This document shows positions 22,093-34,900 of a stretch of 64,000 nucleotides of DNA, piece by piece; position 1 is the first letter of the stretch; each line of letters opens with the position of its first letter. The position numbers were made by a program, and so were the translations under genes. The stretch lies in NCBI RefSeq assembly GCF_932276165.1, contig NC_064009.1, positions 9,548,001-9,612,000 of the forward strand. The letters run 5' to 3'. This stretch comes from Plutella xylostella. Lineage: Eukaryota; Arthropoda; Insecta; Lepidoptera; Plutellidae. The notes under the pieces were generated by a model. The model did not search any database, was not told where the DNA came from, and worked only from the letters and a program-made list of their open reading frames with translations.

Positions 22093-25000
22093 TCCTCTTA
22101 AAAAGCACAGAGTATTGGTTCCGTGATCTTTCAACAAGCATTAAAAGCGCTTAGTAAATACGCGCTCAGGACTGCCTGTTCCGAATCCCCATTCGTATGA
22201 ACTATGAAACGGTGGAATTTCGTGGTCTACCCCTTACCCCGCAGTGTGTATTGGGACTTTGTCCAAGTAATGGATCGTTTCGCATCGCTAGTGTAATGGA
22301 AAGAATTGGAAGATGAGGTGCTAAGTAATGGGAGTTTGGAATAAAGTTTCAAGTTTTTTGTGATGTTTTTATGTTATTACTTCTGTTAATTTTGTTTGAT
22401 TTTTGATAAATTATGCTATATGAAATTGAATACTTACGCTGTAACCAATTAGGTATGGAAATACTATAATATAAGCTCGGGGTTTTCTAAATGATCGGGT
22501 GGCAATGAAGAATGTACCTACTTACAGTAATAGTAGGTTCTACAGTAATTCGTATAAAAATTGTTATGTGTAGGTTTTCGGTGTCTACTTCCCCAAAGGG
22601 ACCTTGTAAAATACATCGTCAATTTCCAAACAGCCTTTCAGCAATCCGCCAGCTATAAGAACGCAATTTGTTGTAGACAACTAGCCGACGGCCTTCACTA
22701 TGACGAATCCTCAGCATCAGGGAGAAACGTGCTCAGCATCACAAATACACAGCCTATTCACCAAAACCACTCTTACAACCACAGCCTTACGACTGAAATT
22801 GCGAAGAAACGGACCACGAAGCTATTATACAGGGTGTAAATTATAATGTGTCTTGAAGCGAAGGGATAAAGGATGAAATTTCACTGTGTGTGTAAGGCTG
22901 CTGAAATAAGGCAGCTAGGTATAGAGATGTTTGCTGATAACTCTGATAAGATGACTGAAAAGACAAATTAGGGTTTGAATGTGTTGTGATTTCAATATTT
23001 TAAAGATTGCTCGGTAAATAACCAATAGGTAAATTAAATTTATTAAAAAAAAAAACGATAAGTACCTAAGAATAGCCCCCATCGACGTGGGGACCAATGG
23101 GCCGTGGCATCGCACGCAACGGGCGCAACGGACGCATCGCTTCAGTATTCTATGTATAGAAATTTACACAAACAAGCGCGTCCACTTTATCGGCATTGCC
23201 GACGCCGTTTTCCATACATTTATGATATGATTTATGAAAATCCGTTTGGTCCAATACGTACGATACCGATAAGTGGACGCTTACCCTTAGGCATTTAAAC
23301 AGGACAAGATGAAAATTAGGGAGAATAGCCCATCAAATCAATTAAGGTTATTTGACAGAAGTTTAATTTCTCTATCTAGGACTCAAGCATATTTGCTGAC
23401 TCATGGACTCATGTTAGTCCATGAGTACCTTATCCAGACATAATGAAACATGTAGTATAAATAGAGATAAATTTCTGAAACAAGTGTTTAATATCTACTT
23501 ATACGATTATATTACTATTTGATCAGTAATTTAAACAGCATACCTCAAATAAATAAAAGTAGAATTTGAAACGAAGACATTCCCACAAATATGTTCAAAG
23601 TAACTTTATTTCAAACTTGTTATCGAAACGGGAGGAATATCATATAATTCTGTAACTTTCCACCGAGTTTCCCGGCAAAATAGACATCGAAATTATCGAA
23701 TAATAACAACTTTTGTATTCCTTCGAGGGGTAAATATGTAAATTTACATAAAGTTGAGTATTCCTCCTACATTTCATTAGGATATTTGATTATTTGACCT
23801 GTCTCATGTCTGATATTTACAGATATTTGGGTTGCGTTGTGTCTGTATTTGATGATTTAAAGTACCTACCTATGTCTATCGGTTTTTGACTGATAATTTT
23901 AAGTTAAGCAGAAGTTGACTATGACAATGGAAACACTTTGTCCTACGAATTTTGCCAAAAAAAATATTTTTTTTGGCCCTGGTAAGTACTTACCCTCTTA
24001 CTAGCCAATTGAAATATACTTGCATGAAACTTACGATACCCACCCTCTAAGTAATGAATACGAGTACTCTATTCCACGATCCGTGTTAAATGTTATCCTT
24101 ATGACTTCCCATATTTTCAGGGCTCCATACTCAAAAGGTGCCAAGCAACAAATCATCCAATATTCATACTTTAAACGTTCATCCCTTATTATAAAATCAA
24201 GACTAACTGATTAGTATGAAATCTCTAACCTATAAACCAAAACTATCTTTAGTCTAAATTTTATAATAAAGTAGCATGCCTTCATAGTAATAAGACTTGT
24301 CTGACGCTAAAAGGGATCCTTCGTTGGTATGCAAGCCTCGCCCTTAACCAAAATTCTTTCATCACACGACATAAGTACTTAATATAAGTTCACACCAAAG
24401 TGGTTATAAAAGGACGTTGCCATCGTCTGTCCAAACTCAATTATGTGCTCAGCTTGGCGCCGACAATGTATGATTATAAACGGGTAGAATTTATGAAGCT
24501 TGCGACCCTGTGGATGAGATTTATGAACACCCTGTGGTTGTGCTCGATTGCTTGATTTACTTTGTGGCTTTTGTGACCTTTGGACTGCCGAACTCTCTGA
24601 GTTATGATGTTCTTGGTAAGTTCGCGATGTCTGGCTGATATTGCTTTTAAAGTTAAGAAAAATTCTGAAACGTTTTATTCAATCGTAATAAATAAAGTAT
24701 TATATCTAGGTATATAAATGTATTTCAAATTAAGTTTAAATAAGCAAACGAGTCCCCATTCCTATAAAAATAAATTTGCACTTCATCTATCACTAAGTAT
24801 CTATGATTTATCTATTTCGTATGAAAGCCATAGCCACGTGAAACGAATATTTCAGCCATCTACATTTTACATTATAATTTATAGCTCCTATCGGGATTCG
24901 AACCCTGCGACACATAATCTCCGTCTACAATCTTAAATATTTTAACATTAAGTATACTTAGTAAGTTTTCTCTATGTCTAACAAGTACTCTCAGAAAAGA

Positions 25001-25200
25001 GTAACGACGATATTAACTACAGAGAAAATTAAGAAAAAAGTGCTGACTGGCAAGAAAATTGAAAGATGACTCGACACTTAATTTTAAAAAGAAAATGAAC
25101 CTGCCCTGTTTTAGCGCATTTCGTTTTGTAATGGTAAGTGAGAAGGTTAGTATATATACCTACTAAACTGAAAGATACTTCCTTATATATGTCGCTGAGT
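22093..25200. other. Intergenic DNA, minor repeats
   Basis: Supported pieces: an imperfect foldback at 23178-23280 (GCGTCCACTTTATCGG / CCGATAAGTGGACGC) next to a CpG-rich run of GCAACGGACGC units; a short box-B-like tRNA remnant near 24890-24910. A 92-codon frame at 22561-22839 ends in the widespread CAGGGTGT repeat and shows no domain. Nothing else is supported. Confidence 0.4.
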
Positions 25201-25324
25201 TGCAGAAAGGAACTTTAAGCTAATGATGACCTTAAATGTATACCTGCCTTGCTTTGACAGTATACGGACAGAAAGAGACAAACATATATTTAATGCCGAC
25301 ATTAGCTTAAAGTGCCTTTCTGCA
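25201..25324. repeat. Small foldback element upstream of the opsin
   Basis: Ends TGCAGAAAGGAACTTTAAGC and GCTTAAAGTGCCTTTCTGCA are inverted over about 25 bp with one mismatch; the element is 124 bp. No clear target duplication was identified. It lies 0.4 kb upstream of the candidate opsin promoter. Confidence 0.7.
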
Positions 25325-25379
25325 TTTTTTGTTAACAGTGTGTTTAATAATGTTTTATATTTACCTTTTTTTTTGCTTG

Positions 25380-25565
25380 GGACTTGGGTGTTAAATGAAA
25401 TGTTTATGTTGTGCTTATTGTGCATGTGTATATTAATGTATCTATCGTATCTGTGTAGATATATCATATATTATGTAAGTACCTATATAGATCAGCTGTC
25501 CGATAACCATATTAAAGGCTCTGTCTAGCTTTGGGTCGGATGACCGTGTGCGAGATGTCCCCACA
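25380..25565 (+). mobile_element. tRNA-derived SINE body fragment
   Basis: The stretch TATCTGTGTAGATATA .. GATCAGCTGTCCGATAACCA .. GGGTCGGATGACCGTGTGCG .. GAGATGTCCCCACAT parallels the bodies at 15160-15260 (reversed) and 59090-59180. The tRNA-like head is missing. Confidence 0.5.
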
Positions 25566-25699
25566 TACTTATACAAGTACCTATGTAGATTATAAATAGT
25601 GAAAAAAACCTAACACTCACGTTGCTAAAGATTGAGAACCGCAGTCCTTCGTGATAGCTTACGCCTGACGGAACATTGAATACGAGAAGCTTTACTATT

Positions 25700-25751
25700 T
25701 TATTGAATTAAGGTATTAACTGGCACGCACGATCGTCCCTATAAAAAAAAA
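25700..25751 (+). promoter_or_regulatory. Candidate opsin promoter: RCSI/P3-like element and TATA box
   Basis: TATTGAATTA at 25701-25710 resembles the palindromic rhodopsin core sequence (RCSI/P3, consensus near CTAATTGAATTAG) that binds paired-class homeodomains upstream of arthropod opsin genes. About 30 bp downstream is TATAAAAAAAA at 25740-25750. A start site about 30 bp further on would give a 5' leader of roughly 190 nt to the ATG at 25960. The motif match is imperfect on its left side and the assignment is by position and similarity only. Confidence 0.55.
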
Positions 25752-25959
25752 TACAGACCGACCATCGCGCCACAAGTGAGAAGCGGCTATCAAAGTCGGA
25801 CTACTCACTTCGTCTAAACCATCATTTTTAAACCAACCACAGTTTATTCCATAGCCTTATTTATCAGTAAAAAAAAATTAACCTCTAGTAACCAATGCAT
25901 TAGTTTAATTCAAAAAGCAACGGTTTTCACGCTGCAGCGGCGGCCATTTTGTTTACAAA

Positions 25960-28900
25960 ATGGCGACCAACTACACCATGGCGGATTATGGCATCGTGGC
26001 GCAGCCGATGAAGATGTGCGTATTATTTATATCTATTCATTTGCTAGTTTTAGCAGTAGTTGCTCTCTATGTAACGGGGATGGCCCAATCTAAATAAAGC
26101 ATAAGTACTTCATGTATAATCTGTGTTGTTGTCCTATGGCACCCCAGTGGTGTAGAGGGCCTTCACATGAGTGCACCACACAGCACTTGCTACGGTACCA
26201 CCTCCGACACTTTATCAACTAAAGATCCATAAGCAGTGTAGCTTGCCTGTTAAACCTTTTTTCATATAACGCCATTATGTACTCGGCTTCCCCTGGCGGT
26301 TTAATAATATCTCAGATATCTATTTTGAGGGGGTTGAAGCTCTTGTACGTGGCTCTCTTGAGTTGAAACTTTGTACATATCCCCTTAATATCAGCTAAGC
26401 CTATATAGCTACCGTGTAAATTGGAGCAGCAAATCTGGAGCAGCATGAATGTTGCAAAAGCTGAAATGAGTTTCAGTTATCTAACCTCATAATTATTACC
26501 CTCTCACCACACAGGGTGTCCCAAGAAGTGGTGGAACACATGCTGGGCTGGAACATTCCAGAAGAACACCAGGACCTGGTGCACATGCACTGGAGGGCGT
26601 TCCCGGCGGTCAGCAAGTTCTGGCACTACGGCCTGGCGTTGATCTACACCTGCCTGATGCTGACGTCACTCACTGGGAATTCTATCGTCATTTGGATCTT
26701 TAGCACGTGAGTTTGATAATTTATTTTAAATGATAACAAAATGAGGGAACGAAGGCTGCTTAAGGTGTTCTGCTAGAGTCGAGGTGGCGTAGCGACGGCT
26801 TTTAAGACGCAGGGAATAATGCCTCATTTACAATGTCGACTTCATCTGTACCTCGCCCACGCCAATACTCCGCCGTGACTCTTGTGCAGTCAGCGGAACC
26901 CCTAAGAACTTTAAAAAACTAACATTTTCTATGCAAAATTTCAATCTGTTTTGTTGGTTTAAATATATGGTAAGTTGTGTTTGTAGCGGTTCAATCGAGT
27001 CACTATGATCTAGTGTTACACATTAGTCCGTTATCGCTAGCTTGTACTTATCTCCAAAAGCGAGCTGTAGTAAAATGTCCTCGTTTCCTGAATTCAGTCA
27101 GATTCAATTCATTCAATTGTTGTTTACCAGGAAAAAAGGGTAAACGAGATTAAAGTTTGCATACAAATTCATGAAAAGCGTGTGGGTTGGGCTGACATTT
27201 TTAAAAGTATTTTGTGCCACTCTGTCATAATGGATGATATTAATTTGTGTAAAACTCCGAAGCGTTCAAAGGCTGAACAATTTGGAACAGTCACGGTTTA
27301 GGGTTGACAAAAAGTTCTGACATGTTTTTGAATTAAGTAAATTCATTGATAGCAAGATAGAATAAATAAATGTTTAATCACACCAAACATAAACAAAAAC
27401 GAGAATAAGACAGTGGCAAGAGCTGATAATCATAATCTTTACGGGAAATCAGGTATACTTAGGTATAATATGAACACCGCTGTAACCTGAACAATTTCTT
27501 CATCATCAATTTTAAATCATAATAATATACCTACTGTATTTTAATTAATCATACACAATGATGATGATGATGATGTCCTCTTCGTCGTATCCGACAACAG
27601 CGACTCTTGCTACACTCTGTTATGTGCTCTTATGTGGCTGGCAAGTCCGAACTTCGTCTTGCACACATACACAATGCTTAGGCCCTGTTTCATAATGTCT
27701 GGTTAGTGGCTACCTGTAAGATAAAATACATGCTGTCACTGTCTAAAAAATAATTACATAGAGTGTGACACATGTATTTTATCCAACAGGTAGCCATTAA
27801 CCAGACATTGTGAAACAAGCTCTTAGACGTATTTCAGTAGTCGTAAAATTATAATATATTTTTTATCATCTGAAATATCCGCCATCTTTATTTCCGCGAG
27901 CAGCCCTGCAGCGCACTCGCTGTCACTCAGTGATTTAATTAAGTTTCTAAACGCACCGAGATTGCTGGCGACAGACTCGAGTGGAGCGTTCCAACTCGAG
28001 CCTATCTAGAGATATGCTGGGTTAAGGCTTTGGTTTTTCATAGATATAATCAGTCATCGGTTATTTTCTTCTTACGGCCGGTTTTTTGATCCGTACTTTA
28101 CTCAAACATTAGTCAAATAACGTGTCAAGCATGACAACTGCATACGCATTTTGTTGGTGGATAACTAATGGTTGCCATTTTTAAATTAAAAAAAAAACTG
28201 TCCCTTAGCTTGAATTCTAAGCTGGTGACCAATTCTAGAACTGAATTACCTAGGGTTTGTCTAAGTGGTGAGAGGATTAGCCTATTCAATCAGTCATTAG
28301 CAGTATATAGACTGCCCATGGTGCGCCGGACGGACCTATGTAAATTGAAGTTACCTAATACTTACAGCACTCGTGGAGGATCCTTTCATGCACTCTTGTA
28401 ATATCTGAAGAAATAGAGATGCGATGCGCTACATTGATCAACACAAGAAACTATAATACTTACTTAAATAATATTATAAATAAGCTACCTATAAGTATAG
28501 TTGGTGTAATGTAACCGATGCATGTTAACTTAAATGTTGACTGACAAACTACGTGCAAAGTTCCGACTCGCAACCACTATAGAGGCTCACTAAAATGACG
28601 TGGTTCCACGTTCCAACTAAATCTTGTTAAACAAGTAACTTTGTCACAGTGAACTCCACAGTATCTACTGCTTCTGTTGATATATCGAAGGAGCAACCTA
28701 CATATTCACGATGCTTACAGTTGGATCTATAGTTTTCTGACGCAAAAATACGCTTAAATACAGTTCACCATACCCCGTTTCTTTTCAAAAAATTATTCAT
28801 TAAAATGAGTAAGAATGCTAGTTACCTAATTAGCAATTTGTACATATTTAATTCAAAATATACTACTTAGCTTTCAGTAGCTAAATGCAACTATAAATAA

Positions 28901-31900
28901 TAATGTATATACATGAGTATAAGTACTATGTAAGTGCGTCAGATTTCTTTATTTCTAATATTGTGCATCTCGTCTATATGTAAATAAATCGTTGTAGGAT
29001 ACTATGAATAAATTGAAAATTCTTGCACCTTAAAATACTCATTTGGTTACCACGCAACCATTTCTTAAGAATGTCTTATTAAACTTTCTCAATACCTATC
29101 GGCCTGAAAAGATACTTGAGAAAACCAATCAGGCGAGGCAGTGTCAAAGGAAAACGACTCTAGCAGTAATTGGGGCATCTCCTGAGATATAAATACAAAT
29201 CGATATTGTTGATAAAGGTCATTATTGCTTCTCCCCGGAAATAATAAGGTGAAGACTCTGATAATGGGGGAATTCATAAGGAACGTGGAAGAGTAGTGAT
29301 CGGAAATGACCCCCGATGGCAAAGCTTTTAAAGTTATAATTTTCTCTGATGGAAAACTTAATGCTGTTAGGTTGGATGTGAGGGTGGATGCGAGGATGTT
29401 ATTATTACATATATGCACTTGTCCGTTCTCAAAACTACTTATATTGCGTTTTATTAGTTTAGTTTAAGTTTTTACGTATGAGTCGTATGACCCAAGTTAA
29501 CCGTAAACATAATACACGAGCAATGAAACTGTCGATACCAAATATCAAAATATTTACGTTTTTAGTTATTAATATTCTGATAGGTAGGTACTTTGTTAAA
29601 TGTATTTCAATATTGCAGACGGCGTTTTCCGTTTAGGAGGAATTTGGTGCTATTGTCATTGGAATCTTTTCAATGCTCGTGAGTGTATTTTAACTTTGAT
29701 TTCCCCTTCTACCCACAGCTCCAAATCCCTGCGCACAGCGAGCAACATGTTCGTGATCAACCTGGCGGTCTTCGACCTGATGATGATGATAGAGATGCCG
29801 CTTCTCATCATGAACTCGTTCCAGCAACGCATGGTGGGGTACCAGCTCGGCTGCGATATATATGCGACCCTGGGGTCGCTGTCTGGGATAGGAGGGGCTA
29901 TATCTAACGCTGTTATCGCGTTTGATCGGTATAAGTGAGTATGAAATTAATTTTTTACGATTAATACACTTGCGAGCAATGCAAAAGATCCACCGACCAT
30001 TGACGTTCCATATGTCATTGGAACTTTTTCATTGCTTGTGACTATACCTACATATAGCTAAGTTATAGCGTGGTAGCGATACTTCGCTACTGCGCTCCTA
30101 AATTAAAATATCATGAGCTAAGTCCGCATTGTACTATGGCTAGACCTAACAAGTAACCCGCGAGACCTATACGGCGTTCGAAGAAAGATGAAACGAAAAA
30201 TGAGGACATTATGTTGTGGAGAAGGCCGTGAGATGAATACAGTCAACGTTTCCGACTACGCCACGTGGCATGCATTAGAAAATGTTATAAATCTTTTACA
30301 AAGTTACTTAAATGACTTCAACTTCAATACAATGTTTACAGTCAAAATTCTTTAAGGGTGTCTTGCACAACAAAGTTAATCAAAATTAAATTTATGACCT
30401 CTTGCTCTGACATTATACCGTCAGAGCAAGAGACAAACTATTTAATTTTATTTAACTTCGTTGTGCAAGACACCCTAAGTCTGATTAGGCCTACCGAGTA
30501 GAATGGCCGAGACAGTGTCCTCGGCCGATCCTCCACCAATGAACGTGAAATGAAGGCTCATTTCATGCGCCTAATATCCTATACTACTAATATTATAAAT
30601 GCAAAGGTTTGTGATATGTGTGTAGAGTGTATACGTACATATGTGTGTATGTTTGTTACCTCTTCACGTCAAAACGGCTGAACCGATTTAAACGAAATTT
30701 ATTGGTATGGAGTTAGTTGACACCCTGGATTAACACATAGGTATTTTCCGAAATTCATACGGGAAATCTTTTTAAGGCGAAGCGTAGCTCGCGGGAACAG
30801 CTAGCATTCCATAATTATCGGTACAATTTGTCCACAGAACGATATCCTGCCCGCTCGACGGTCGCATCAACAAGGTGCAGGCGGCGCTGCTGATCCTCTT
30901 CACGTGGCTGTGGTCCGTGCCCTTCACCGCCCTGCCGCTGTTTAAGATATGGGGGAAGTTTGTACCAGGTGAATTATAGTCAGCAGTAGTTAACGTCCAC
31001 TGAATGGTCTCTTTCTTTATGTATCCCTTCCAGGCAACCGACTACCTACGTAAGGGCTTGAACACAAAAATTCGACGTCGCATCGCAAAAAAATGCGACA
31101 ATAATCAAGCATTTGCTCTGAAAAACTGTCAACCGTCGCAGTTTTGTGTACAAGCCCTAACAATTGTTGCGTCACTAGATAGCAACCTATCACCACGTTC
31201 CACAAAAAACATCGGCAATAAAGACTACAGTTGTTTTATGGTTTATCGCCGCGACGTAACACAGCCAACACTCGCTGACTGCCCAGGTTGCACAAATCAC
31301 GGTTGATACAGCACTCTGTCCTCGGCCTTCCTCATTCAGCCACGAGTGGTTACGAATCTAAGGTCATTGGTCCAGCGGGACGGACGAACGCTACGCCTAT
31401 TTCTATTGCCTATTCATGATCTACACTTGAGAACTTGTTTAACTCGTCAGGTTATCTTTCTTTGGTATAACACATAGGTAGGTAGGTAGGTACATAATAT
31501 GAAGATGAAACCCACTCCACAAAACTGAAACACACAACTGGAATTGGGTGCAATTTGCACCAACGCTTGCAATTTGTGACTAATCACGAATTATGCGCAC
31601 AATTCTAACAAATTGTGTGCATCCTGTATAACAGGAGATTGCTTCCATTGTCCAAAGAGCAAGATGGCGAATGATTCGATGAGTAATCGACTTCGAATCA
31701 TGGAATTAGACTTTGTAAGTGAGCGGTGTGTGTTGGGCTTCATTGACGATGGAATTTCACTTCAAAGTACAGTAGGACGCAGAGATATGTCCCTTGTTCT
31801 TAGCAGTCATATTATACTAACTTGGTTTTGAATAAATTGGACAGTCTGAAAAATTATAAAAAAAGATAAAGGTCTCTCTGGCGGTGCCTGTAGGTCTGAC

Positions 31901-34900
31901 ATGATGGAAAAAAATACATTTTACTTACTCATCAATAGAAGTCATAAATGGATGCAGAACAACACAAAAACCGCAACCTTACTAGAGTCATACTTGTAGA
32001 ACTAAGTGTATGACTACTACTAGTACTCATACGTTTTCATTCGTCCTACAAATATTTTATGAACGTAAAGCAATGTATACCATAACTTAGTTAAATAGAG
32101 GTGCTAAGATACCTCTGCAGCTGACTGTACATACGGAAGTACCTGAATAGTGGGGAGATTGTAGCTGATTCCCTCAATTGTTTCAGGAGGTCAATGACCA
32201 TGTTTGCAAATCCATACGGGTTTAAATAGTTTATACTTTAAAGTATTAGTCAACATCGATTTGATTTAGTTAACAATATAAATCCTAATAGCGGTATACC
32301 TAGTGGTAGATCAGTTGATTAAGGGCACTCTTCCCTCTGCAAAGATTAGGGTTCAAATACCGGGTGTGACATAAATGTGATGATGATGATGATGATGTCC
32401 TCTTCGTCATATCCGACAACAGCGACTCTTGCTACACGCTAAAGGTATTATACGGTATTCGGGACTATCTGACAGAAGAAGTTCGCAAGATCTTGACAGA
32501 GTCGCTGGTTCTTTCTCCCTTCAACTACTGCGACGTTGTATATGGACCTCGGCTATATGTGAAAACCGAGAGAGCAATCCAACGCGTACAAAATGCCTGT
32601 GCCAGGTTCTGTTATAGAATACCTAAGCGTGCTCACATTACCCCATATCTAGATAAGCGGAAAATTTTGAAAATGAAAGCAAGTAGAGAACTTCATTTAG
32701 CGGGACTTATTAAAAAAGTTATAAAAACCGGACAACCTATCTACTTATATGATAAACTTTCTTGGGCTAAAGATGCACACAATAAAAACACACGCAGTAA
32801 AACTAATAATAATTTGTCGATACCAGAGCATAAAACGGTTAACTACAGAGGAGGTTTTAAGTTCTCTGCATCGAAAATCTGGAATGACCTTCCTCCTCCT
32901 TTAAAAACACTGAGTATGTCATTTGGTACTTTCAAATTAAAGTTGAAAAATATACTAATTTTAAAACAAATAGAGACCTCAAAAACAATATATACAACCA
33001 TAAAAAAAAATAAAAAATAAAAACTGATATCGAAACATATATATATTTATATTAGATTTTTAAACATATATAACATTTATATTAGATATAGTATTAGTAT
33101 ATTATATTAGTATAGTATATAAGTATAAATATAGTATATAAATTTAATTTTAAGTTTAATGTTTGAACATTATCATAATATTATAATTGTATTTGTTAAA
33201 GAGTGCAACATTAGGTTTACTAATAAGGTAATTGTACCTATATAAAATATTTATTAAACACGGAGCAGACTGGAAATCAGCGTTGTTCAGACGGATGTTT
33301 GACAACATGGCTGAGTCTGTTGCCATTTGCCTCAGATACATTATGTGTAGAAATAGTTATTAAGGTGTTACTCTATTAAAAGAATTAGATTATGTTAAAT
33401 TGTAAGGTAAGGTTTAAGTACATCTTTAAAGTGTAAAACTTCGTCTGTGGCAATAAAGATTATTTTCTTTCTTTCTTTCTTTCTGCTACACTCTGTATGT
33501 GCTCTTATGTGGCTGGCAAGTCCGAACTTCGTCTTGAACACCCTGTCACACTGAGCACAGTAGAGCTGATAAATGTGAATGAGTTCTTTGGAGCTTATAA
33601 ACTATGTAGGTAGGTACCTATATCGCTCTTATCGTTGCATCTAGATCTGTATAGCACATCTAGATGTTCAACCCGCTGTGGACCAGTGTGGTGGGAAAGC
33701 CTGCAAAATTAGGAATGCAATTTATAGACCTTAGAATAAGCACAAAGATTCCTTTCCAATGAATCAAGTGCTATAGAAGATATTAACAAACACTGGCCAT
33801 TAATACTTAATAAGAAAATACGATTAGGATCGGTTCTCTTCTTAGAATGTGCAAGTAACCTAGGTTACATTAAGCACTACAGAGCGAATTCTAGAGAAAT
33901 GCTGTCCCAACGTAAACATTAATCATTTCCCTGAAACACGTCTTCCTGGGCACAGTAGAGTAAGATAATAGTGAATAAAGTAGATTAGTACTACTTTACG
34001 AACACTGCACTGCTTCCCTAAATCTGGGGGCACGGCAGTGCCCCCACCAAGTCGAGCAAAAAAGCGGAACGGCCGTACCATCATTTTCGACCCCCTGTAA
34101 CTTCGTTGTGGATAAAACGAGAAGACTGAATTTTCAGTAACCATGCAGGCATTGTAAAGACACGGTATATTTCAAATTTCATTCAATTTGAACCAGTAGT
34201 TTAAAAATTATAACGGGTCAAAGTTTCTTAATTTTGTCACTCACTGACTGACTCACCGATCATAAAAATTCTAAGGCACTTCTAGCAGACCTAGAAGCTA
34301 TTATATAAGTAGTGTTTGGTGTATGAATCAAGGAAAAACTAAAACATTTGGGGGCACGGTAGTGCCCCCGCCAACTCGAGTAAAATTTTTCAATTTTGGT
34401 CCAGTTTTCTAGATAGGTACATAACTGCTTAAATAATTTCATAATCACATATCTGGGCCTCTGGGGGCACGGCAGTGCCCCCACCAAGTAAATATAGGCG
34501 CACGGTAGTGCCCCTACCAAATCGAGCAAAAAATTCGCGTCATGCAAATTAAATCCGCAAAGGATGGATTACCTACCTACGGACAAAGCACATCAGGCTA
34601 CCAGTGCTACCACTTATAGTAAAATTTTCTTAATGTACAATGAACTTTGTGTAATGGAAACTAAGGTTGAAATTCAATTAGGGAAATTTGTTGCAGTACG
34701 AATTATCAAAGTTACGTTTATTCATTACGTACATTACGTAGCCAAAAATATAGATTCTTGGATCTTACCTCAAGTTTGCGATTTATGAAGGTAGGCAACC
34801 TACCAAACTAAGTTAACGCACCTACGTACCTAGAAGGTACCGAAAAGAAAAAAAAGTAGTTAGAACTGTCTACAAAATACAATAAGAAATGAGATCTCAT

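Larger units (their letters stand above)
26707..29718 (+). other. Opsin intron 2
   Basis: A 3.0-kb intron. It holds a LINE 3'-end fragment at 27549-27665 and a foldback MITE at 27681-27822. Short open frames (28168-28401, 29089-29418 on the - strand) show no domain. The rest is AT-rich and unassigned. Confidence 0.6.
32380..33570 (-). mobile_element. LINE 3' end encoding a C2H2 finger, interrupted by another LINE
   Basis: Reading the - strand, 33570-33484 and 32437-32380 join into one element equivalent to the uninterrupted copy at 27549-27665. The frame carries [21 protein letters not shown] at 33559-33497, an exact C-X2-C-X12-H-X3-H zinc finger (21 residues), followed by the (ATC)n tail. 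Such a finger at the C-terminus of a LINE protein would plausibly bind the element's RNA or target DNA (inference). Confidence 0.6.

Noticed and set aside
29600..29938. 112-codon protein starting at 29600
   Set aside because: Only 29719-29934 is opsin exon 3; the upstream part is intron.
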